A stretch of 64,000 bases of DNA, from assembly GCA_039715085.1 (NCBI GenBank), contig JBDLIB010000001.1, positions 1-64,000 of the forward strand. The letters are read 5' to 3'. The notes under the pieces are model-generated. The model was not told the origin of the DNA. It did no database searches and worked only from the letters and a program-made list of their open reading frames with translations. This document shows positions 34,196 to 41,669 of this stretch, piece by piece. The position numbers and the translations under genes were made by a program. Source of the stretch: Namhaeicola sp039715085. Its GTDB lineage: Bacteria > Bacteroidota > Bacteroidia > Flavobacteriales > Flavobacteriaceae. Position 1 is the first letter of the stretch, and the number at the start of each line of letters is the position of its first letter.

Positions 34196-35842
34196 ATGGA
34201 AAATAATTTTGAACCATTTGGCAGTATAGGATTATGCTTTAGTGGTGGTGGCTATCGTGCTACATTTTTTTCTTTAGGTGTAGTTTCCTACTTAAATAGA
34301 ATTCAATTAAGAAATAAATCACTTTTGGATAATGTTGAAGCTATAAGTACAGTTAGTGGAGGGACATTGCTAGGTGTTGCATTTGCTAAAGCAACTCAAG
34401 AAACAGATTTTAAGTTTGAGACTTTTTATAAAGAGTTTTATAATACATTTATTCCTGAATCTGATAGCCTTCTGCAGAATTCTCTTTCAAAATTGAGGGA
34501 CGATTTTACATGGAAAGAAAATTATCATAAAAAAAGATCTTTAATAAATGCCTTTGCTTTAGCTTATTCAGATTTAAATCTTTTTAAGGGGGAGTTTGAA
34601 ATGTTTAAGGATATGAAATCTTCTAATCTTAAACATGTTTGTTTTAATGCTACAGAATTTTCATATGGATTGGCTTTTAGGTTCCAAAATACTGGTAAGT
34701 TTGGTAACAATCCATTGAATTGTAAAGAACTTGAAAAAAATAAAGATAAAATTAAACTGTCAGATATTGTGGCATCTTCTTCTTGTTTCCCATTAGGTTT
34801 TGAGCCATTGGTTTTTCCGGACGACTATATTAAAGAAAAAGACAATGATGACTATAAAGCTCTAAAAAGATTGGATGATTTTATCAATGGTGTAGGTGTT
34901 ATGGATGGGGGAATAATAGATAATCAAGGTATTGGAAGTATGATTAACATTAGTAAATCAAAGAAGCGTCAAAAACCATTAGATTTGTTTATCGTAAATG
35001 ATGTTGGAAGTTATAAGATGGACCCCTGGCAAACAGATGACTCAAAATCTTTTACAAAAAAATCATTGAAGGAGACATTTCTGGGATACCTAAAATATTT
35101 CAAAATAAATTGGATTTATTGGACTATATTGTTATTTGGAGTTCTTTTAATGGTTGTAAATTCTTTAGAGTTAATTAAGGGAAAATCATGGATATCCTTG
35201 TATGTGTTAGGAGGGATAATTACCGGTATTGGTATTTCTTTGACTATGTTAGGAATGGTTACTGGGCTAATAAAAGCAAATTTACTTAAAGGGCTTAAGT
35301 TAACTCTAAGAAGAGTTGTTCCTAAGAGCTTATTTGAAGAAGTTATTTCATTTCATAGATTAAATTTCGGGTTAATTAAATGGATGCTAAATGAACGTTT
35401 GACATCCACAGTGAAAATGGTAAGTGAGGTTTTCTTGAAACAATTAAGAAGAATGAATTATGATCTTTTATACTCCAAAGGTCATTTACAAAATAAAATA
35501 ATAACTTCAACTGTTTATGAATTGAATGATCAGGAAACACTTTATAATAAGAAAAAGCGCTTCAATGAGAAAATAAAACCAGCCCCTGGTAAACAATTAA
35601 AAAAAGTTGCTCTATTAGCTTCTGACGCTCCAACATCTCTTTGGTGGGATGAAAATGATAAATCACATGATAGGATGGATTGTCTCATAGCATGTGGTCA
35701 ATTTACTACTTGTTACAACCTGATGGATTATATCTTGAAGTTGAAGAAAAGTGAAATAACTTCAAAGGAAATTGATGATATGTATTCTTTGCTGGAAAAA
35801 GATTGGAAAGAATTTAATAAAAACCCATTATTTATAGTTTAA
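34196..35842 (+). CDS. Patatin-like phospholipase with internal membrane segments
   Basis: A 548-residue protein. The oxyanion loop SGGGYRA is at 16-22, nucleophile S54 is in STVSGGTLLG, and the dyad Asp is in MDGGIIDNQG near 238. Two hydrophobic helices (WTILLFGVLLMVV and ISLYVLGGIITGIGISLTML, about 305-355) interrupt the lipase domain. Patatin effectors degrade membrane phospholipids in CBASS (CapV) and other abortive systems. This one has no CD-NTase beside it, so its trigger must be different. It converges on response regulator 2 with a 4-bp overlap of stop codons. Confidence 0.85.
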   Translation: MENNFEPFGSIGLCFSGGGYRATFFSLGVVSYLNRIQLRNKSLLDNVEAISTVSGGTLLGVAFAKATQETDFKFETFYKEFYNTFIPESDSLLQNSLSKLRDDFTWKENYHKKRSLINAFALAYSDLNLFKGEFEMFKDMKSSNLKHVCFNATEFSYGLAFRFQNTGKFGNNPLNCKELEKNKDKIKLSDIVASSSCFPLGFEPLVFPDDYIKEKDNDDYKALKRLDDFINGVGVMDGGIIDNQGIGSMINISKSKKRQKPLDLFIVNDVGSYKMDPWQTDDSKSFTKKSLKETFLGYLKYFKINWIYWTILLFGVLLMVVNSLELIKGKSWISLYVLGGIITGIGISLTMLGMVTGLIKANLLKGLKLTLRRVVPKSLFEEVISFHRLNFGLIKWMLNERLTSTVKMVSEVFLKQLRRMNYDLLYSKGHLQNKIITSTVYELNDQETLYNKKKRFNEKIKPAPGKQLKKVALLASDAPTSLWWDENDKSHDRMDCLIACGQFTTCYNLMDYILKLKKSEITSKEIDDMYSLLEKDWKEFNKNPLFIV

Positions 35843-36513
35843 ATAAACCCTTTCTCCTTTGCTATTTGAATCAATTCACGGTCACTGTCTCCTAAGACTC
35901 CAAAAATATCTTTAAGCCTGCGTTTTCTTTTTTCAATGCTGGCTATGGATAAACCAACAATATCAGGCAGTTCCTTCATTTTTGCTCCATTTGATATTTC
36001 ATGAAGAATTATCCTATCTTGCTTATCAAGTTTATCCTCACTTGCCACCTGGCTTCTTACAAACCTCAAAACAGATTTGCTATAATAAGGAATATCACCT
36101 AAAATTGAATTTATCGCCTTAACCAATTCTGCTAAGTTTATATCGTTTTTAATCAAGAATCCGTCAGGATTGATACTCTTAAAAATAGTATTCATCAGAA
36201 AACTGTCATTATGTGTAGTTGAAACGATGATCTGTGCTTTGGGATGCTGTTCCCGTATTAACTTCCCTATATCTTCCCCCGATAAGATTTTACCATCCTT
36301 TGATTCCGGGAGGTTTAAGTCTAATATTACGATGTCTAGTTTTCCTTTTTTAGTATAACAATTAATTTTATCTACTGCGGAGTCACTGTCTACAGCTATA
36401 TCAACTTGAAAATCAATATTATCATTTTCTGATTTTAACTTGTTGAGAGCGATTTGGTAAGTGTCTGCAATTAACGGGTGATCATCAACAATGAGGACAG
36501 TATGTTTTTTCAT
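35839..36513 (-). CDS. Response regulator 2 (receiver plus NarL-type HTH)
   Basis: A 224-residue protein. The receiver has D10-D11, phosphorylation site D65 (IVILDLNLP) and the Lys in GFLIKND. The C-terminal HTH has LHEISNGAKMKELPDIVGLS and IEKRKRRLKDIFG. It lies 15 bp downstream of the histidine kinase gene and is its likely partner. It is a paralogue of response regulator 1 on the other side of the MBL-patatin block. Confidence 0.9.
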   Translation of the reverse strand: MKKHTVLIVDDHPLIADTYQIALNKLKSENDNIDFQVDIAVDSDSAVDKINCYTKKGKLDIVILDLNLPESKDGKILSGEDIGKLIREQHPKAQIIVSTTHNDSFLMNTIFKSINPDGFLIKNDINLAELVKAINSILGDIPYYSKSVLRFVRSQVASEDKLDKQDRIILHEISNGAKMKELPDIVGLSIASIEKRKRRLKDIFGVLGDSDRELIQIAKEKGFI

Positions 36514-36528
36514 GATTGGTTTTACTTT

Positions 36529-38568
36529 TTATAATGGGACTGATATATTTATAGTTGTTCCTGTATTAATAATGGAGTCTATTTGAATAGTTCCTCCCAA
36601 TTTTTTTACTCTTGAGGCCATATTCTTTAATCCAATTCCTTTTTTGTTGTTTTGAGTGTCAAATCCAACTCCATTATCTTTGATTATCAAATGTAGCATT
36701 TCTTTTTCTAAAGTAAAATGAATTTCTACAAATGAAGCTTTTGCATATTTGTTAATATTCTGAATCGTTTCCTGAATAATACGGTAAATATTTGTTTTAA
36801 TTTCTGTGTCAACATCTTCCCATACTATTTGATCATCATGACTTAGGTTAAATTCAAAATTGGAGATCTTGCTTTGTTTTTCTAATAGTTCTTTGACGAT
36901 TTCAAAATAACTGTCATCGGAACTATGTATATTACTTTTTAATTCATGTGAGATATTACGGATCTCCAGTTCCGTATTATTAATTTCATCTTTATAAGTC
37001 TGATATTTCTTTTTTGTTCCTTCATCACCTTTGATGTCGAAAATATCGAGGCCTAGCCTAATTGCAAATAAACTGCCGAGTACGCCGTCATGAAGATCTT
37101 CCGAAATTCTTTTTCTTTCCTTTTGTTTGGCTTCATTCATTTTTGAATGCTGAGAAAGCATCAGTTTATAGATTTCCTGGTTGGATTTTTCCTGTTCTGT
37201 TTCCAGTAACAGCTCTTTATTCTTTGCTTTTTGTCTCATGATAAAGGATATCAACAAAACAATAGAAAGTAATAGGAAACTTGTAGCAATGATCCAATTT
37301 CTTTGTCTGGACAGTTCTTTGGTTTCTTCAATATATTCATCGGTTTCAAATTGAATTCGGGTGAATTTATCCCTGATCTTTCGTTCTTCTTTTTGAAGGC
37401 TGTCTGTTAAAGAAATGTAGTTTCCTAAGTATGTGTCGCTATTGACTTTATCTATTGAGGAAAGTAATTTTAAAGAGGACAATATATCCCGATTATTGTT
37501 TACTTCCTTAGACAAATAAAGGGCATCTTTAGCGTATTCGATTGCTTTTAATGTGTCGGTGTATTTTGTAAAATATTCCGCTAGATGTAATTTACTGATT
37601 GCTACAGCCGATTTGTTATTAAGGCTATCTCTGATTACTAATGACTTGTAAAACTCTTGAGGTAAGTTTGTGGTATCACCATTCAAAAATTTGTTATAAG
37701 CTAAATTATCTATTAATCTGGCATATAGATTAATATTTTTAATTCTAACACTATCATTTTTTAATGCTTTTTCAAAATATTTAATTGCTATACTAAAAAG
37801 ACCTTTATACTGATATACTAAACCAATATTATTTAAACTCCATTCTTTATATGTTTTTTTATTTTTTACTTTTCTTAAATAGAATAAGGCGTTTTTGTGA
37901 TAATTTATTGATTTATCGTATTCTTCCATATCTTTGAAAGTAATCCCGACTTGATTATAACATCTATAAAGATTAAGGTATTTTTTTAAAGGTTTAAACT
38001 TTGAGATAGCATGGAAAGTTAATTTTTCACTAGCTGTATAGTTTTTAACTCTACCCTGAATAAAGGCCATATTGTACAACATTTTTCCCGAGTAATATTC
38101 ATTATTTATGGAGTTGAAGTTTAATAATGCTTTATGATAATGGTAATAGGCACTATCCAATTTTTCTTCTTTCACAAAGAAGTTTCCATAATTCCAATGA
38201 CTATCTGCAATACCAAAAGTATCTTTTAATTTTTTAGATAATATAAATGCATCGCTATTAGTTTTTTTAAAAAAAGGAGTGTCTATATTTTTGTATGCTT
38301 CATAAGCAATTATTGATAAATTTTTATATTTAACAGAATCAATCTTATTTTTGTTATTCAATTGATATGCTTTAAGCAAGTATGATTTTCTTTTTTCTAA
38401 TACTAAATTCTTTTTTTTAGCTAAATCTATCCAAATTGTAACACTATCTACTTCAGCAATACTATTACTGATATTTATATTGCTCTTAGGATTACAACCG
38501 ATAGATAAATTTAGTGCAATAAATAAAAATAAATATAAACTAAACCTATTATCCTTTTCTAGTATCAT
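36529..38568 (-). CDS. TPR-containing membrane histidine kinase (HisKA_3 type)
   Basis: The start is taken at 38568 (MILEKDNRF), which places a lipoprotein-type signal (LFLFIALNLSIGC) at the N-terminus. About 330 residues of TPR repeats follow, then one membrane helix (NWIIATSFLLLSIVLLISFI), a HisKA_3 dimerisation helix with the phosphorylated His in RISEDLHDGVLG, and a HATPase domain (DNGVGFD, GIGLKNMASR). It senses an extracytoplasmic cue through the TPR part and should phosphorylate response regulator 2. Confidence 0.9.
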   Translation of the reverse strand: MILEKDNRFSLYLFLFIALNLSIGCNPKSNINISNSIAEVDSVTIWIDLAKKKNLVLEKRKSYLLKAYQLNNKNKIDSVKYKNLSIIAYEAYKNIDTPFFKKTNSDAFILSKKLKDTFGIADSHWNYGNFFVKEEKLDSAYYHYHKALLNFNSINNEYYSGKMLYNMAFIQGRVKNYTASEKLTFHAISKFKPLKKYLNLYRCYNQVGITFKDMEEYDKSINYHKNALFYLRKVKNKKTYKEWSLNNIGLVYQYKGLFSIAIKYFEKALKNDSVRIKNINLYARLIDNLAYNKFLNGDTTNLPQEFYKSLVIRDSLNNKSAVAISKLHLAEYFTKYTDTLKAIEYAKDALYLSKEVNNNRDILSSLKLLSSIDKVNSDTYLGNYISLTDSLQKEERKIRDKFTRIQFETDEYIEETKELSRQRNWIIATSFLLLSIVLLISFIMRQKAKNKELLLETEQEKSNQEIYKLMLSQHSKMNEAKQKERKRISEDLHDGVLGSLFAIRLGLDIFDIKGDEGTKKKYQTYKDEINNTELEIRNISHELKSNIHSSDDSYFEIVKELLEKQSKISNFEFNLSHDDQIVWEDVDTEIKTNIYRIIQETIQNINKYAKASFVEIHFTLEKEMLHLIIKDNGVGFDTQNNKKGIGLKNMASRVKKLGGTIQIDSIINTGTTINISVPL

Positions 38569-38658
38569 TTTTATAATTGAAAATAATTCAAACAAATCTA
38601 TAAAAAAAGCCCTAATCAAATTGATTAAGGCAAATTTTATAATTTTATATCAAAATTA

Positions 38659-38820
38659 TTAATCTTTTTCATCATCAATTTCATCAGCATCATCCTCACC
38701 AGTCGCAACAACTTCCATGGTAGTACTGTTAATTTCTTCTTCTGTAATATCATCTGCTGTACAAGCGAAAAAAAGGTTTGAAAATATTATGAACGCAATA
38801 AAGTAAATTGTTTTTTTCAT
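38659..38820 (-). CDS. Small acidic lipoprotein
   Basis: 53 residues from the ATG at 38820. There is a signal peptide with lipobox (FIIFSNLFFAC), then an acidic tail (ADDITEEEIN...DDADEIDDEKD). It lies about 90 bp upstream of the histidine kinase, facing the same way, and may be a ligand or modulator of it. Function unknown. The 13-bp palindrome GCCGGAAACCGGC at 38856-38868 sits in its leader. Confidence 0.6.
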   Translation of the reverse strand: MKKTIYFIAFIIFSNLFFACTADDITEEEINSTTMEVVATGEDDADEIDDEKD

Positions 38821-39060
38821 TGTTAAAAATTTTATAATTATTAAATGTTTTTTGTGCCGGAAACCGGCCAATTCTTTATTGTGCACAATGAAAAGTATAA
38901 GAGAGGTTTTATGTTTTAATACTCTGATACTTAAATAGGAAGCTTCTTTATTCGGGTCAAAAGTATGTAGGATGAATATTAAAAACTGTTAAAAAAACCA
39001 AGCTTTAGTGAAAGTGTAGATTCTATTAGTGAAACACCAAGTTTTGATAGGGAAACAATA

Positions 39061-39783
39061 TTAGTTAGCAGAAGTTTGAGATAATTTATTGTTTAATAAT
39101 TCGATACTGTCCAGGTAAGTCTTTGTAAAAGGAATTACGCAATCGCACTTTCTAATAATACACACCTTTTTCCCGTAATTGATTCTTTTTATATAATCGC
39201 TGTTTACAATATAGCTTTTATGAACTCTGATGAAATTTTTGGGTAAAGATTTTTCAAATGTTTTTAGTGTTTTAAATGCACTTATGGTATTTCCGTCTTT
39301 CATATGGAAGTCGGTAGAGTTGTTATCTGCTTCTAGATAGAGAATTTCATCAGTTTCTAAGTATTGATAGTCCTGGTAAGATTTTAAACAAATGGTTTTT
39401 TGGGTTTGGGAGGTTTGGGGATAATGCTTTTGGAATTTTTTTATTGCTATTCTAATGTCTACTTCTTTCAGGGGGCTGAGTAAGTAGTCAAAAAAATTAC
39501 TTTTGATAGCAAAATATGCATTATCCCCTGTTGATGAGATACCTATAAACTTTGGCAATTCTTCTAAATATTGATGTAATTCACTTATGAATTGAAATGG
39601 ATTTTCTAATGCGTTATCGATATTAAAAAACACCAGATCAGGTGATCTTTTTAGTATAAGATTCAGTGAGTTATCACGATCATCAGTCACTCCAACACAT
39701 CTGAAATCCATGTAGTCTTCCATAACTTCTTTGATGTTATTGACGGAGTCATTATCCTTTTCGATGATCAAATAACTACTCAT
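39061..39783 (-). CDS. LytTR-type regulator with degenerate receiver
   Basis: A 240-residue protein. Residues 1-120 have the receiver fold but lack key residues. The phospho-acceptor position reads FFNID (N54 instead of Asp), and the usual K in the DYLLKP motif is Ser (FDYLLSPL). Residues 135-235 are a LytTR DNA-binding domain (YLETDEILYLEADNNSTDFH, KNFIRVHKSYIVN). It probably works without phosphorylation. Confidence 0.87.
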   Translation of the reverse strand: MSSYLIIEKDNDSVNNIKEVMEDYMDFRCVGVTDDRDNSLNLILKRSPDLVFFNIDNALENPFQFISELHQYLEELPKFIGISSTGDNAYFAIKSNFFDYLLSPLKEVDIRIAIKKFQKHYPQTSQTQKTICLKSYQDYQYLETDEILYLEADNNSTDFHMKDGNTISAFKTLKTFEKSLPKNFIRVHKSYIVNSDYIKRINYGKKVCIIRKCDCVIPFTKTYLDSIELLNNKLSQTSAN

Positions 39784-40134
39784 TGTCCGGTGATGATATT
39801 AAGGAGCACAATTTAAATATAAGGCACTGATTGGTGGTTTTTGTTTTCCGTAGAATAAATAGTGGAAAACAATATATACATGAGGGTTGTTGTATGTGAA
39901 GTTAAAAATAGATGTGTGAAATAGATGTAATATATATGGGAAAACCTTATGGATTTTATGGAGTGTCACTACCTCTTGTTTGTTGAGATGTTGTTTTTTT
40001 ATTGGGAGAATAGGGTGTAGTAGATGAATAAATTTAGGTATTAATGTTATATGATAAATGGTGTTTATAAAATTGAAAATTTGTCGTATAACGAGTTAAA
40101 ACAATGCTAATGGAACATTTCAAAAGAATAAATA
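39784..40134. other. 351-bp intergenic region
   Basis: AT-rich region between divergent genes. I see no gene. Near the right end GTCGTATAACGAGTTAAAAC resembles sequences that often occur between accessory genes in flavobacteria, and may mark the border of the following gene block. Confidence 0.4.
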
Positions 40135-40620
40135 ATGAAAGAATTATTGGAAAAATTATCATCTTACAATATTTTTAATTATCTGTTTCCAGGGATAATA
40201 TTTTCATTAATAGCATCAAAAATATCAGAATTGAACTTGATCCAATCTGATTATATGATTGGTGTATTTATGTATTACTTCGTTGGATTAATAATCAGTA
40301 GATTAGGTTCATTAGTAATAGAGCCAATGTTAAAAAAAGTGAATTTTTTAAAGTTTGCCAAGTATGAAGACTTTGTTAATGTCGCGGAAAAGGATAGAAA
40401 ACTTGAAATTTTATCTGAAACCAATAATATGTACAGGACAATAATAGCAATGTTTTTATTATTAATTCTGGTTAAAATTTATTTTTTAATTGCTTCAAAA
40501 TGGACATTATTAAACGATTATTGGAATTGTCTATTAATAGGACTACTTCTAATTATGTTTGTTTTTTCATATCGGAAGCAAACAAATTATATTACAAAAC
40601 GAATTAAATCATCAAAATAA
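40135..40620 (+). CDS. Four-helix membrane protein coupled to an MBL hydrolase
   Basis: A 161-residue protein with four hydrophobic helices, near residues 13-28 (FNYLFPGIIFSLIAS), 41-58, 101-119 and 130-145, and a charged cytoplasmic loop of about 40 residues between helices 2 and 3. No named family. The stop shares one base with the start of the MBL gene (TAATG), so the two are produced together and may form a membrane-anchored complex. Confidence 0.78.
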   Translation: MKELLEKLSSYNIFNYLFPGIIFSLIASKISELNLIQSDYMIGVFMYYFVGLIISRLGSLVIEPMLKKVNFLKFAKYEDFVNVAEKDRKLEILSETNNMYRTIIAMFLLLILVKIYFLIASKWTLLNDYWNCLLIGLLLIMFVFSYRKQTNYITKRIKSSK

Positions 40621-41492
40621 TGGAACAAGTTTGTACAGTTGTTTTTTGGGATGTTCAACACGGACATTCAACTTATATCAAAACACCAAATAATAGACAC
40701 ATTGTTGTTGACCTTGGAACTGGAGATTATTCAGGGAAAAATATTGAATTTAGTCCATTACGACATCTAAAATATAGTTATGGAGTTAATCAACTGGATT
40801 ACGTGATAGTTACACATCCTCATCTTGACCACATAGATGATATATTAAATTTCGATTTAATGGATCCTAAAATATTTCATAGACCGAGGCATCTAACAGA
40901 TAACGAAGTTATGGATGGTGTTCAAGAAACGGATAAAGAAAAGTTTGAAAAATATTGTAAGATTAATGATAGATATAATTCACCAATAGGCCCAACCAGT
41001 ATAGACAATACATCTAAACCTGAAAATTGGGGAGGACTTAAAATCCAATCATTCACACCATCATCTTGTAATCATAATAATTTTAATAATCATAGTATTG
41101 TTTTTGTCATTGAATTTGCTTCCACAAAAATTGTAATACCAGGGGACAATGAAAAATGTTCATATGATGAATTGTTAGAAAGACCTGGTTTTTTAACTGC
41201 TATCAAAAATGCCGATATATTGTTAGCCCCACACCATGGAAGGGAATCGGGATACAATGTTGACTTTGTGAATCAAGTTAATCCCAAATTAACTGTTGTT
41301 TCTGATGGACGATTTTGTGAAACAAGTGCTAATGCAAGATATTCTGCTAAAAGTAGTGGTTGGACTGTTCATAAAAAAAATGGGAGATCAGAAACTAGAA
41401 AATGTTTGACAACAAATTCTGATGGTGAGATTTTAGTGAGTTTTGGATATAATTCTGAAAACAGACCATATTTGTCAGTAACAATCGAATAA
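40620..41492 (+). CDS. ComEC-type metallo-beta-lactamase-fold hydrolase 2
   Basis: A 290-residue protein. The MBL motif is VTHPHLDHIDD, the metal Asp is in VIPGDNEK, and the terminal His pair is in LAPHHGRESGY. It belongs to the same broad class as the protein at 33282 and probably hydrolyses a phosphodiester. It is coupled to the membrane protein before it. A STAND ATPase gene follows after about 180 bp. MBL proteins occur with STAND ATPases in AVAST type I, which gives a loose precedent. Confidence 0.83.
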   Translation: MEQVCTVVFWDVQHGHSTYIKTPNNRHIVVDLGTGDYSGKNIEFSPLRHLKYSYGVNQLDYVIVTHPHLDHIDDILNFDLMDPKIFHRPRHLTDNEVMDGVQETDKEKFEKYCKINDRYNSPIGPTSIDNTSKPENWGGLKIQSFTPSSCNHNNFNNHSIVFVIEFASTKIVIPGDNEKCSYDELLERPGFLTAIKNADILLAPHHGRESGYNVDFVNQVNPKLTVVSDGRFCETSANARYSAKSSGWTVHKKNGRSETRKCLTTNSDGEILVSFGYNSENRPYLSVTIE

Positions 41493-41669
41493 GGTAAATC
41501 TATAATAAAGTATTAGATGATAGTCGAGATTGTAGTAGATGAGAGCATTGTAATCCCCCAAATCTAAGTTGCTATTTGAAAATGTGAGTTTCGAAGTTGG
41601 CTACTATTCTTACGCAAAATATTAGCATTAAAACCATTGAAGTTAAATGGGAATAAAAAAGAAACCCTA

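Noticed and set aside
34196..35842. CapV effector of the CBASS-like operon
   Set aside because: The patatin lies 6 kb beyond the CD-NTase operon, behind several unrelated regulatory genes, and in its own block.
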